Notes: generated by a model from the sequence alone, not told the origin. 64,000 bases of DNA from Bedellia somnulentella (GCA_963576735.1 OY755173.1:4868873-4932872); one strand, 5' to 3'. Positions 25,279-39,241 are shown, counted from the first letter of the stretch. A program made the numbers and translations.

Positions 25279-28200
25279 GTAAGTACAAATAATGAGCTCT
25301 CCAAAGGGTTCTCCTTTACACTTGATTCGTTTCTGAGAAGAATCTCTTTTTTTTTCTTTTCTTTCCACAATTGAATCTATTTTATTTACACTTGGTTTAT
25401 TCCCTTTTCTGTAGAAAAGATTGGAAATAATCGTTAAGGGAATATAATAAAAAAAGACGGTCACCTTTTTATCCCATACCGGCTTCCAGGTAATTACATC
25501 ATATCCATTGTATAATGAAAAACTAAATAACAAAAACACAACAGTTTAGTTATGGTTTTTTAAACAAATTTGTGTAACGTAATGTATGATTAATTAACGT
25601 TAATATGATATTTTGATCGTCCGTTAGTTAGCATAAACCTCCTCTGGCTAGTTCTAAAATACCTAAGAACCAAAAGTACTTGTTTGCAGCTATAGAAAAC
25701 ATTCACATAGCACAGAGATGCTTTGGTTGGCATAACGCATGATATAAACATTTTTTCTATTCCACCAGGTAAAGGTGTAATAGAAAAACCCTTTGAACGC
25801 CATAATTTAAGCTTTACCTAAACTCTCCAATTTTCGTTAGAATAGGTACTGATCATAGGTTGCTGACAGAATCTCCAAATTACTGTTTTAGTTCTTATCT
25901 TAAATCCCTTTACCTAAATGTTATTCAATCAATACCATAAACTTAAAAAAGTTTTGCGTAGTCAACATTTTTGTATGACTAAATAGTTTAGGGAGAGAAC
26001 AACAAAAAATTTCTAACAAATTGTCATTTTTGTTTGTTTAATTCTTAACTTAAACTGTAAATATATGATTCACAATATGAAACCGTCATCCCGATTTCCG
26101 TACAGGCTTACAAATAAAGTTGTAATAAGCAATACATTATGTGTTCATGACCAAGTGTGGTATTTGGGTCAAATTATGTTCTGTTACATTCGAATTGGTC
26201 GGTACCTGGCCCTCCCGCCCGCCCAACCGCCCGCGGTTCTATTCTTGATATAAACGACACTTGACGGAGACTAATGTTATCGCCCGCCACTCTCGCCAGA
26301 ATAAACTCTATTACACTTCACGAAAACATGCGAATATTTCTGCTTATAACAACACTGAAATGCATAATATATCTAAGTCAGGTAAATTTACTTCGTACAG
26401 CACTTACGTACTCGGCAATTGTTTTTACTAACTCGGATTTTGTGTGTACGTGCAGCGTTTCGTTAGCCCCAGTTAAGTAGAGTAAAAGCACGAATATGTA
26501 TTGTGTTTAGTCTCATGTATGACACTTCATCATTTTAGACGTAAACGAAAATTCAAAGTGTGTGTGTGTGTGGTTATTGGTTTGGTTAGCATGTGTAACG
26601 CTTTGCCTAGAAAACTCGGAAATCTTTTGAACTATGTACAACTAAGATGTTACCCAAACGCCTACTTCAATTGAGATAAATATTAATACATAATCTAAAT
26701 CTAAAAATATAACTTTGTTAGTCAAACAAACACTATGAAAAAGAAAATGGTTTTTGTATTTCAATTCATAGCTCAAAGACAATACTTACTTGGTTTTTTC
26801 AAAATAAATCTCTAATCTAAGCTTGCCATTACGGAATCGTACTTCCGCGAGTTGACTTACACATGATATTTTTATCCTTCCTATGTAGAGGCAAGACAGG
26901 TAGAACCCAAATTAGGCATATTTTCTGCGTTGATCGTCTTTGCGTTTAAAAAACACTAATACGCATAAAAAAAGTAAAGCAGCCGAAATATGATCTCAAA
27001 ACTACATATTCCGTTGAATATTTCAGCAAGACCAAATAGGTACGTGAGACGTCATGTTTCTTATATCGCAACTTCATTTCACGTAGTGCCAATTTAATTA
27101 TCTATTCTATATTTATTCTATCTTTTAGATACGTTAGTCGATGCTTGTGGCCGACGACACGTACTGAAACTTATGTTATTATATGATTTTAATACATAGA
27201 ACACGAGTTTCCACCCGCATCTAAAGTCATTAAGCTAACAATCTATATGCACGGTAAAGATGTTCCCGGGGGTGTGGCAGAACAAAACGGCGGTAGGCAT
27301 GTACCGCTCTGCTGGGATCTGCAAACATGCGCTCGGTCACGTTCCACCTCTAGAAACTGTTGAATATTAATATCGTTAAATAATATTCCCGAGCATATCT
27401 CCCTGAAACACCGGCTCTTCTTAAAGCCTAGATATCTAGTATCGCTTTCCCTTTTTGATGCGAAAGCAAGGTAGAAGTGGTTTCAGCGAATAATTTATGT
27501 ATTAAATTTCTTGTAGTGCTGTAGTTATGAAAATGGGTTTATTGTTTTTAAGAACGTCTAAAACATCTGCTTTTTGGCAGTCGATCCACTTTCAGATCGA
27601 TAACTTACTGTGAAGTGAACTGCTGCTAATGAAAAACGCACTGAAACCAACCAAGTAACGAGAGAAACTATTAGTTTTTTATTATTTCTGAGTTTATGAA
27701 GTATTTTTGTCTAAATTAATATTACTCAGTTTTAATGATATTTATGCAAACACACAAACGTGGTTATTTTATAAGCAATTACTACTCCAAATGAAACATA
27801 ATTTGGACACACTTTAGGAAACACTAAATGTGTAACAAATTTATTATATCAGAAAATCAATTAATGTGTAGTGCGTGTTCAGATTTTAGTGAAATTTTGA
27901 GTTGAAGCTTGTAATTAAATATCAATTATAACTTAGTTTTGGAACCATGGTGGAAGCCAACGAGTAATTTGTAAAAACATATTTCGTCGTTACAAAGCCT
28001 ATTCGTGTGTTGCGCGGCAACGTTTGGATACGTTCCAAAAGTGCAAATATTGAATAGTAAAGAATTAAATACTTGTGGATTCAGTGACTCTTTTGAAGTG
28101 AAAAAAATAAGACTTACGAGTTTATTCACATTGTTCGTCTTGTAGAAGTGAAGGAAAGGGAGACGACCAGTTAGTGGTTCGTAGCTAGTATACGATGACG

Positions 28201-29060
28201 CATCCAATTAGTTTCAATTGCTTGTTATAATCACCTAATTGTGATCTCGCGACAGCGGATATTTCATTGCGCTCGCACCAACACTAGAGTGTCATCCATC
28301 CCTGTATATCGTTACCTAGACATCGAGCTCCTTATCAATACATGTTCGAACTGTCATGTCGTCGCTCCGTCGATTCAAACTGCTTTTTCTCGTTGATTGA
28401 TCGACGTCACTAATTGCCGCTTTGCTGCAACAATATAAGATGACGAAAAGAACTTAAATTCCTCCTCTTCAATAGGCATACATGCTAGCAAATTGAATGG
28501 CAATGGTTTTAAATAAAGTGCAATGTTCCTCTTCAACTAACTCAAGGGCATATATCAACAAGAATTTCAATATTTTAAATAGAACATTTCATATTACACG
28601 GAATCTATTCTTCAGCATTGAATAATTTTCCTTGTTTGTCAATTCAATAGTCATTATAAACGAGTTGTCCATTGATATTATCAGCAAACAGTAGACTAGC
28701 TGTCTCCTGCCAGACCACCGGAGCGACGACTGTAGTTTTAGCTCGCTCTGTTTATGTAATGCTCTGGTTTGAAGAAAACCGTATGCACAACATATTAATG
28801 GTTCTATCTATTGGAGTTTAAACAGATCATGTTCTTATTTGTTTCTCTAAAATCAGTTTATTTGGATGTTCGCTGTAAAGCTGGTTCCACTCCCCGGATA
28901 TGACGCTATACTGCGCTACCCGCCTCACCACATGTGTGGATGGGTTCTAATGTACTCACTCAACTGTCCACATTGTTTAATGTCATGTAAACCTTTCTTT
29001 TATCTTGTTATTTAGATATACTTTTCGCTTTTATAAAAACGCTAAAATTTCAAGTAGTAT
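25279..29060. other. Presumed intron
   Basis: No repeat family member or coding exon is recognised. A short (GT)n tract lies at about 26560-26572. Open frames of 62-93 codons have no recognisable product. Confidence 0.3.
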
Positions 29061-29259
29061 ATACATACATATGTACTCACGGCTATAAATATCAAAAAGA
29101 GGTAGCCAGAGCTTGGGAATATTTCAGTACTACTTTTGGCAATGGGTCTCCGAACGCATCACTCAAAAATCACTTCAAAGCCCTATACCCTTAGCCGCCT
29201 CGTACGAACACCCACGGGAAGAGATGGGGTAGTGCTATTCTAAGCCGACACTAAACACC
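29061..29259 (+). repeat. Family B dispersed repeat
   Basis: TACTCACGGCTATAAAT, CGAACGCATCACTCAAAAAT and GCCGACACTAAACACC mark it. The central part is shortened relative to other copies. Confidence 0.65.
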
Positions 29260-29428
29260 AAAATAAAACAGTACAAGTACTGAAATTGCTGTTGGTTATA
29301 TATACTCGCGGCTCTTAATCCTCTCAAATTTCCGATACATTTTTTCCCGCTTCGGATACGATTGTCAAGGATTCAACATCAAAGCGGTAAAGCTTTTAGA
29401 TAGTTTGAAAACTTTATAATCCGTTTCA

Positions 29429-29535
29429 GTGCGAAATCCGGATTCCGTGGTGCGTCATGCGCATTGTGTTTATGTTGCCATAAATAGAGAAGGCGGCGCA
29501 CGGTGTGCGGTGGAGAGCGGTGTAGAGCCGCGGAG
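29429..29535 (+). promoter_or_regulatory. GC-rich block, possible exon or promoter
   Basis: A possible acceptor (ccgtttcag) is followed by a GC-rich open segment and a possible donor (GGAG then ggtgag). Inside, CATAAATAG at about 29478 resembles a TATA element 25-30 nt upstream of GC-rich sequence. Either an alternative exon or a promoter would fit. Nothing in the translated peptide is recognisable. Confidence 0.25.
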
Positions 29536-30009
29536 GGTGAGACGCCCGCAGATGTTGAGTCCACCAATTATAACTAACAAAAGAGGAGCACTCCACTGCG
29601 CGACCGACTACCCTGCTCTGCGACCATGTTGCACTGCACGTGTTGTCGACACTCTTTACTTAGTCTTTTTCGAAGAAACATCCGTTTAGTTATAAATAGC
29701 ACATTTGCAAAGGCATTGATGTTCCTGTGAGTTTTTGAGGAATTAACTGTGACACATGGTTGCCGTTTATAAAAAACGTTATTAATTAAGAATCTTAGTG
29801 AAAAATTTACTGATTGCGATGGCAATAAGTATGGGTTTGAATTAACGAAATGGACCTACATCTCTTGTCTTTTCTTAAGCCAAGGGAAAAGATCTTCAGG
29901 TATCTCATAACACAATCGTACTACAGGGAGCGACGATAGGCTTGCCCCCCGAATAGAACTAATCAATAACTTTCTAAAATTGCGGAGTAAAAGCTATATA
30001 AACATTTAT

Positions 30010-30802
30010 AGTAAACTAGCTGACCCGACAGTCTTCGAACTGTCATAAAAGTTTAGTATGAACTGAAGTATCTATAACAAAGAAAATAAGAAATCGTACC
30101 GCGATGCAGAAATCAACGCAATATTCATACAATATGCTTTCAATTATCTTTATTCATACATATTCGCATAGTTAAATGTGAAAAAGAAGGATTAGTGCAT
30201 CCTATTATTCTAACCTAACACAAAAGCAAAAAAAATACGCAAAAAGACTTTGACCACCCGGGATTCGAACCTGGGTCTTTCGTACTTAGTGTTTACCAAA
30301 CGGTATACCGCTACGCCACGCAGACATTTGTGTAAGTCTCAAATTTGTGATATCCTATATATATCTAGTAGTCATACTATTGACAATCAATTAAATGGAC
30401 AATTGTTTTGATGAAAATGGATGAAACCCTTATTTTTTCCAAAAAGACTATTACTGAAGAGTCCGATAAAGTCGATCGATGAAAAAATTAATCGTGTATA
30501 TATGGGAAACCATATAAAAGTTATGTTTTTTTATGCTCCTGTGGGAACCCTTGCGAAATCCGGGATAAATTATATCCTATATGTTGGCCAGGTTTATAAC
30601 CTACATTCATGCCAAATTTGATCAAGATCGGTCCGGTAGAATTAACGTGATGAACGGACATACAGACAGACAGACAGACATTTTTTTCAAAAATAGCAAA
30701 TTTGGCTTCAGTATCGAAAAGAAAAGATATTCCACCGGTTTTTATTTTTTTTTCTTCAATGTACAGTTTTGACCTCGTTACAGTCTTATTATAGTATAGA
30801 TT
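30010..30802. repeat. Dispersed repeat with CTAGCTGACCCGACAG start
   Basis: It begins ACTAGCTGACCCGACAG and ends CTTATTATAGTATAGAT, with (CAGA)n at about 30663-30680 followed by a run of T. A tRNA-like block lies inside at 30243-30327. The 54835-55885 element shares the same type of start, CAGACAGACAGAC block and end. These look like non-coding remnants of a widespread lepidopteran element (LINE or Helitron derived; not resolved). Confidence 0.55.
30243..30327 (-). repeat. tRNA-like block inside the repeat
   Basis: On the minus strand GGCGTAGCGGTATACCG and a perfect-looking T arm, GGTTCGAATCC, are present with flanking GACCC/GGGTC pairing. The outer ends do not form a 7-bp acceptor stem, so I call it tRNA-like and not a tRNA gene. 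Confidence 0.5.
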
Positions 30803-31685
30803 TATTTCTCGACATAATTTACTTCTACCTTGATTTATTTAGCCAAGCGCTTCTCTAATGCCGTCAATCCGGTTTGATAGAAGTTTTTCTCCAGCCCCAC
30901 TAACTCTCGTTCACGGCGTGAATGAAATTATTTCATGAAAGTCCGTCTATCTTATATTTTTTCTGATTTGAAAATAACTGGATTAGCGGGGTCAGGTCTA
31001 GTGAATAGTGATGCGGCAGCAATACGAACCTAATTGATGGAATTTACCAACTGCAACCGTTGAACCTACCCTACCCTACCTCAACAGGTATGAACAGACG
31101 GGGTATCATTGTCAAACAAAAAAAGTTATTTTGCCAAATGTGTTGGCTTTATATTAATTTATTCGTTCTTAAAAGATTTCCTAATTCTCCATTTAGTATT
31201 TTGCCTTTCTGCTTCTGATCAGTAAAAACAATCACTGGATTTCCAAAATAGAGTCGCCATAAATATGCCAGTCGACTTAATCGTGTTCGCATTCCTTGGC
31301 AAAGGTTTTCCACTCTCAGTGCAATGGTTTTATATTGTTCTTATTTGAGTGGTTATATATGTGGTATATTTCTTCATGTTTCATTCACTGTCACATAACG
31401 CCGCAAAAGCTCGCTGGGATCTTGCTTAAATAACGCTGAACATGGCGATGAATCTCCTGTTATACTTTGATTCTGGTCAATAGTGAGCGAAGTTTTTACT
31501 GCCAAATGTAGGTGCTAAATACAAAAAACTCATTCAGATGAAATTCTCACAATCTCTGCTATCTCTCCCAATTTTTTAATTCATTCAGACCAGGAGCATC
31601 TTCGCCTCTGTCTTCCACGTCTAAAATCCCTGTAACCCAGGTATGAACCATATAATTGCAGGACTAATTCTATTGACTAATTGAT

Positions 31686-31961
31686 ATGAAGAATAGGCGT
31701 CCTGGAAGATCTGCTTTGTGTGAACACACCTTCGATAAGCCAAACCACCACATGCGTTTTGACAAACCTACAATTCTAGCAAAAGAGAATCGATTGATAC
31801 CTAGAATGATACGCGAATCTATTGAAATAAAGAAACATCCAAACTTCAATAGAGATGATGGTTGGCAATTACCACCTGCTTGGAACCCGATCATTAGCAC
31901 AACTAAGCGAGGGAAGAACACTAGCAAGACTCCAGATAACATTAGCTCTTTTTGTACATAG
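31686..31961 (+). pseudogene. Penelope-like element, C-terminal GIY-YIG endonuclease fragment
   Basis: The frame ends in a block typical of the C-terminus of Penelope-like retroelements: SALCEHTFD..NHHMRFDKP, LAKENRLIPRMIRESIEI, and KKHPNFNRDDGW. The conserved glutamate-bearing segment of the GIY-YIG fold (RESIEI) is present, but the GIY..YIG start and the reverse transcriptase are not in frame upstream. The downstream sequence has GTTTTCGAAACGTCGGGC, which I associate with the 3' UTR of such elements. It is a 5'-truncated, inactive copy. Confidence 0.7.
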
Positions 31962-32328
31962 CAAATATTAAACGCAAATGTAACTTAAAATTTTGTGAAG
32001 GTAGTTAGTATTAATAATTTTAAAGTACTGTATAATGACAAATAACACCTCAGTCTTCCCGTGACCATGATAACTGAAAAGTTTTCGAAACGTCGGGCTT
32101 TAAAAATAATGTAATAACATGCGATTAAAATATCCGAAAATCAATAGTTGTTTTAATTATAATGTGCAATCGTGCAAATCTAATAAAATACTAGGACTAA
32201 TTCTAGGTCATCTTGTAAGTATTTTGTTAGTTTCATTTAAGTCAGAGTTGACTTTCCAATTTTGAAATGAGTCTGGAATTTAATGCATTTTTTTAAGTTA
32301 GTTGATTTGGACATTTATTAGTCATATC

Positions 32329-33352
32329 TAGAGGATTCGATCCCGGTCGATTTTTCTAGTCCCGGGATTTCGGGATTATCGACTGTTAATACCGGGATCC
32401 CGGGATAGTCCCGGGATTTTATTGGTTAAGAAAACGGTATCAATTAAAAAGAAGTAAACATATCAAAATCAACCTTTTATTTTAAATCTTTACTTAAATC
32501 TTCAAAAACAAAACAAAATTATTATTTCTTCTAATAAAATTAACAAACTAGGCCCTTATAAAAATTATTGCCTAGTTTGTTTATTTTATATTTTACAATA
32601 AACTTAAATAAATAAACTTCTAATATTTGTCAAAAGAGATCAATGTTATTAGGACTACTAATATTTTAAATAAAATAGACCAGGAACTATAATTTACTTA
32701 TTTAAGCCACGAAACTAAAATCTAAGAAATAACAACGCGTCCAACGTCTCATCCGAAAGCAAGCTTCTTAATTTGTTGCACAAATATGAAGCAGCGGAAA
32801 ACGCGCGTTCAGGCTCGATGGAAGTTGGAAGAATCGTCAATAAATTTTTATAAGCCTTCTCCAAATTATGACCTCGTGTGGAACTAGCCTCAAAAAGATT
32901 AATTTCTTGTTTAATGATCTTATAAAGATCAGTTTCTTTAAATGCTTCAGGATTTATTATTTTCATATTGTTTTCTATTTCGTTCTGAAGCTTTTCTTTT
33001 AATGTTAAATCAGTCTTACTAGTTGTCTGCGTAGGTTCAATGTTCATGTCATTTTCTTCATTATCACTATTTTCAATTTTTCCAGCTAACAAAATAATCT
33101 GTTTTTTTATAGTCATCTTGCTTGGACTTGAAAATAACTCCTTTAAGTCACAATCAGTTTCTAACTCAGTCTTCTCAGTATGAGGATTTTGTAAATAGTT
33201 TAATACTCCACTTAACTCACTGCGTTATTTAAAAAATGTTTAAGTCCCGAAAATCCCGGTATTCATTGGATTTAATCCCGAGATTTTCGGGACTAAAATA
33301 TGATCGGGATTCCGGGATCCCGGTTTTCGGGATCCCGGGATCGAATCCTCTA
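32329..33352 (-). mobile_element. hAT DNA transposon, internally deleted
   Basis: The element is bounded by inverted repeats TAGAGGATTCGATCCCGG (left) and its complement (right), flanked by an exact 8-bp duplication GTCATATC at 32321-32328 and 33353-33360. Eight-bp duplications are the hallmark of hAT elements. The subterminal regions are packed with CCCGGGAT words in both orientations. Only the C-terminal part of a transposase remains, so it could move only with help from an intact relative. Confidence 0.88.
32715..33116 (-). pseudogene. hAT transposase C-terminal fragment (dimerisation domain)
   Basis: The last 50 residues carry the conserved hAT C-terminal pattern: LPTSIEPERAFSAA, then LRSLLSDETLDALLFLRF. 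This is the dimerisation region of hAT transposases and their domesticated ZBED-type relatives. The catalytic and BED-finger parts are missing. The reading frame stays open for about 100 nt upstream of the first Met, so the visible start is arbitrary. Confidence 0.85.
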
Positions 33353-33360
33353 GTCATATC

Positions 33361-35336
33361 ATATGAATTCAACTAGGAATTATGAACAATAGAGAATACA
33401 TGCTAAGAATGTTACAATAAATAACTTGTGATTAAACGTTTTAATGTTTAAATCCGACGACAAACAAAAAAAATTACGAAAACTACCCATTTTTCCAATT
33501 TGTATAAACAGCGATATGCAATCTTGATTAGTTAATAGAGAAAATAAATGCCCTAGCTACCGAAAAATTAAACGTCGAACGAAAATATCGGCTATTAAAT
33601 GGTACTTAATTTTACTCGTTCTTCGGTCGCATTCCACCCAACCTAGCAAACAATTGAAACATTAGTTACGTAAGCCATCATGAGCTTTAGACATGCTGTA
33701 GAACAAAACGGTTAAGACGTGGACTACCGTCGGTACTACACTTAAAATTAGAATTAATTATATACACAATTCTTATGCCATTGAGACGGGCTGAGGCATT
33801 TTACTGCTACCATTTACGATGAATTAATTAGAGACATTAAAATAAATGGTGTAACAGTAAAATGATGTCTCTTATTTACTTAAGGACTTAGCAACAATAG
33901 GCTTTGGCACAGGCTGTGCATAATCATTTTGGTTGAATACCCTACAAAGTTTCTTTGATGAAAGATCTCGATTTCCCAGTACTTTTTACGTTTCGTTCTA
34001 TCTAACCCATTTCTGTCTCATCAACATCATACTTATCTATCATCAAACTTAAAAAATAGCAATCAAGCTAAATATTTAAAAACCTTAAAATTTAAAATAT
34101 CTTCTAATATGAAACTCTTATCGTTATCTACTTAGTATTATACTAAAGGTAACAATTAAATTAAAATATATATAAACTTGACGCTTCTGTTGAGCAATAC
34201 AAACTCGTAACAGTTAGCAGCCAATATTATAGGTTACATTAGGAAATATTTTGAGAATGTCTCCTTCAATAACGTTGAAAGCGAGGGTGGTTGCGTAGGA
34301 CTTGTGTCCACCCCCGCTTCCCTTTCGACCCTCGGAAAACGCAACCTCACGTAGTTTTTTCAGTCGAGCTATTGTGAGCAACGCACAATTACCAGCGGAA
34401 TGATCTATTCAAATTTCGTTTCTACTCCTCATTATTGTTGAAAATAAACACATTTTACTCACCCTGGCACATTCATTCTTCTTCAATATTATTTACTTTC
34501 ATAACAAGTTTTTGAAGTATTGTAATATTCAGTCGTATTTCATGCTTCAGCGAGAGTAATGGACTTAAAGGAATTTTCGTATCATTTGGTATCTTTGATT
34601 AAGTTTATTAATACCGAAATATGAGTTCTGATAACAACTTGATCTTCAATTATGCGGATGTATCGTCGCTAGAGTAAGGCTAAGACGGTATTTTAAAACT
34701 GAAAATTGATCATATATTAACTATAATTAGATTATCGAAAGTACAAAATTCAGTTGGTAACAGTTAGGTATATGCTAGTGACAAACCGTGTATGTTTTCA
34801 TTGCTTTTCTATTGAAAAACAATGAAACCGTTAACAAATCTGCTTAGTGGAAAACGATGAAGTAAAAGAAACTGGAATTTTAACCGTGCCGTTCGAGGCC
34901 ATGCGCCCAACCCCTCAGTTCCGAGTTTGAATACGTTTGGTGTTTGATTAGTAATGATAATAATGATTAAGACTTTAAATAGTATTCTTGTCGCTCCCCT
35001 GGTAATAAAGCAATTATTATTTTCGTTAAGTTTGTCCAATAGTTACAGGAAAAGTTCTAAATCAAGGTTTATATAACAAGCTGCTAAAAACACGATCGAT
35101 CTCACTTTTTACTTTTAAATTGAATGCTCTACGAGAGTACGTCAAAAGAGCAGTTAAGATCGTCTTATATGATTCTGAACCGGACCGGATTCTTGAACAA
35201 GTTATAAACATAGTTCTATCGTTAACATAATTTATATCAAAAAATATTTTCAAATGATACTGTATCGGAACTAAACAACTCAGCAAACTCGGGAATTTTT
35301 AGGCAAGAAGCTATTAGTGCGAAACCACATAGTTAA
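33361..35336. other. Presumed intron between two transposons
   Basis: No exon or repeat recognised. A short inverted pair (GGTTGCGT...ACGCAACC) lies at about 34289-34348. Short open frames have no recognisable product. Confidence 0.3.
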
Positions 35337-35338
35337 TA

Positions 35339-36632
35339 CGAGGGCGGGTCAATAAGTCCGTGACTTTTGGAATAAAACACAGATTTTTTAATAAAAAAAT
35401 AATTTTTATTTTTCAACGTAGTCTCCCTTGAGCTCTATTCATTTTGTCCAACGCTTCTCCAATTTTTTTATCCCTTCCAAAAAAATGATTTGTCGAGTTC
35501 CTCAAAATAGGCCTTTGTTTGCGAGATGACTTCATCATTGGAGTCAAATCTTTTTCCACCTAGCCATTTCTTCAGGTTTGGGAACAAGTAGTAGTCGCTC
35601 GGAGCCAAATCTGGAGAATAGGGCGGATGAGGGAGCTATTCATAGCCCAATTCATGGATTTTTGCCATGGCAACTGCACATGTGTGCCCTTGCATTGTCT
35701 TGGTGGAAAAGAACTTTTTTCTTGGCCAAATGAGGTCGGTTTTTTTTCAAATCGTCATTGAATCGGTCCAATAAGTTGGCATAATATTCCCCATTGATTG
35801 TTCTTCCCTTTTGTAGGTAGTCAATGTGGATTATCCCGCGTGCATCCCAAAAAGTCGCCATAACTTTTTTGGCTGACAAACCCACCTTGGCCTTCTTTGG
35901 CGCCGATTCACCATCCGAAACCCACTGTTTTGACTGTTGTTTGGTCTCTGGTGTGTTGTGATGGATCCATTTTTCGTCCACGGTTACAAAACGGCGCAAA
36001 AACTCCTCCACATTGCGATTAAACAACGCCAAACCTTCCTGTGAAGTTGTTACACGATTGCGTTTGTGGTCGACTGTGAGCTAACGCGGCACCCAACTTG
36101 CGGAAAGCTTTCTCATGCCCAAGTGATCATTCAAAATTGAAACCACTCAGCCATGCGAGATCCCTACGGCTTCCACAATCTTTCGCACTTTCAATCTTCG
36201 GTCGGCCAACACCATAATATCGTGAATTTTTTCGATTGTTTCGGGTGTAGAGACCTCAACTTGGCGTCCAGGACGTTCGGCATCTTCAGTGCTTGTACGG
36301 TCACAACGAAATTCAGTAAACCACTTGTTTACCATTGAAATCGATGGTGCAGAGTCCCCATAGTATTTATCAAGCTTAGCCTTGGTATCGGTAATGGGTT
36401 TTTTTCGCAAGAAATAATGCTTAAAAAGCACACGAAATTCACTTTTTTCCATTTTCTTCTCAAATTTGTAAGTAGTCTGATAAAAATAGCTGTCAAACAC
36501 AAACTAACTGACGCAGCAAATTAAAATTTAGACAGGAGTCAACTGAGAGATGCCTGTTCGCAGGAGCAGTGTTGCTGTTTCAGTAAAGAGGTCAGAAATT
36601 CAAAAAGTCACGGACTTATTGACCCGCCCTCG
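35339..36632 (-). mobile_element. Mariner transposon (about 1.3 kb), inactive
   Basis: Inverted ends CGAGGGCGGGTCAATAAGTC (left) and its complement (right) are flanked by TA at 35337-35338 and 36633-36634, the mariner target site. Total length 1,294 bp is typical of intact mariners, so the element is full length. The transposase reads on the minus strand and is broken. Confidence 0.9.
35400..36500 (-). pseudogene. Mariner transposase, broken by two stops and a frameshift
   Basis: The N-terminal helix-turn-helix part (MEKSEFRVLFKHYF..., then KWFTEFRCDRTSTED) and the catalytic part are clear. The first catalytic aspartate is in FVTVDEKWIHH, the second in FHQDNARAH, and the third in the downstream YSPDLAPSDYYLF block, fitting a mariner DDD triad. 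Defects seen: TGA after GISHG at 36147-36149, a TAG in the ...WVPR-stop-LTVDHK... stretch, loss of 2 nt just after the NARAH motif, and a further in-frame stop after ELGYE. All three defect types prevent a full protein. Confidence 0.9.
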
Positions 36633-36634
36633 TA

Positions 36635-37588
36635 TTGTTATAGCTGTTCTAAAAGGTATTAGGCAATTTGAACGTAAGAGTGTACATCAGTACAAAAGTC
36701 ATGAGCTCTAGTTGGCTTATAGAACAAATTGCGGAGAGCAACGCGCGGGTGCGGTGCGAGGGGCGCGTGACGACGCAGCCAATTGCGTCCAATAAATCCG
36801 CTTCCTAATATTCTCATATCCGTACCCATTACCATACTATTGTCACTCCTACAACGTGTCCTCCACTATATTTCAGCATTAACTAAATACTCATACATAA
36901 CACTAAATATGAGCCCCTTTATGATATTTTATGGCTTAATTTAATGCCGCATAGTTTAATATTATATGTTATTTATAAATAATTTTGGCATCGGGTCGGC
37001 ATCAATATTTCGATTCGCAGCCCAGAAACGTCACCTAAGATTGTAACTGCTCGTAATTAATAGCGGCTAGACATATTCTACCAAAAATCCTTGAGATTAA
37101 TTATGACATATTTACTTCAAAGAGTACTGAGTGGCATAAAATTTAATGCAAATATGCCAGATTAATATTTCTATTTTTGTTGACATTTGATCCGCTTCAG
37201 TGTTCTATAACGGCAACGGAAAAGTTTCTTACCCAGTCGGGCAGTTTATAAAGCTTCACTTATTTTCGATCTGCTCTAATTTACGATATTTTTATTTGCA
37301 TATAAAAGTAAAGGTATAATTAATACATATCTGTCTCACACTAAAGTGAATTAACCAAGTCCGCTTTCATGCATGCCTTACAAATATACTCACTTCATTA
37401 ATTTCCACTAGAGTAGGAAGTAAGTAGAAAATTTCGATCACTTTATGCGATCCTGGAAAACCCCGAAACAAGTCTACTAGTTTGTCAGTCTCACACAAAA
37501 GCTTATTAACCAAGTTAAATTTCATGCATGCCCTAAAAATTCAGTCAGTCAGAAGAGCATTAGTATAAGAATACAACATAACTTCCAG
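36635..37588. promoter_or_regulatory. Rbfox1: Intron end upstream of the first secure Rbfox1 exon, with duplicated UGCAUG block
   Basis: Two related blocks, about 37337-37392 and 37488-37543, share CTCACAC.AAAG, TTAACCAAGT and TTTCATGCATGCC. Each contains one TGCATG, at 37370-37375 and 37525-37530. They sit 59 and 214 nt upstream of the exon at 37589. In animals Rbfox proteins bind UGCAUG; upstream sites usually repress the following exon. The block is otherwise AT-rich and non-coding. Confidence 0.5.
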
Positions 37589-37813
37589 CACATGGTGGGC
37601 ACGGGTATGGCGACGCCATTCCCGGCGGCGGCCCAGTACGCCAACGGCGACGCGCTGGCGGTGAAGGACGGGCCCGCCGCGCCGCCGCCGCAGCCGCCGC
37701 TGGTCAAGAGCGAGGGCCCGCCGCCGCCCGCGCCACTACCACCAGCCACTTTCTCGCCGCAGCCGACCGCGCAATTACAGCAGAATACCTTAGATAACCA
37801 AAATAATAATACA
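37589..37813 (+). CDS. Rbfox1: Rbfox1 exon: Pro/Ala-rich N-terminal region
   Basis: This exon encodes the disordered N-terminal tail of an Rbfox splicing regulator. An acceptor (aacttccag) opens 75 codons, HMVGTGMATPFPAAA to LDNQNNNT, ending at the donor gtaagt (37814), phase 0 at both ends. It is rich in Ala, Pro and Gln, matching the low-complexity N-terminus of the family. The ATG at 37592 has a good context, so translation could begin here, or upstream exons may add residues. No earlier recognisable homologous domain lies upstream. The GC-rich coding contrasts strongly with the surrounding AT-rich intron. Confidence 0.85.

Positions 37814-39241
<1,428 letters not shown>

Noticed and set aside
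30243..30327. tRNA gene on the minus strand
   Set aside because: The T arm is good but the two ends do not make an acceptor stem, and it lies inside a dispersed repeat.
31670..31942. 90-codon minus-strand frame
   Set aside because: Shadow of the plus-strand Penelope-like GIY-YIG frame, which has the recognisable motifs.
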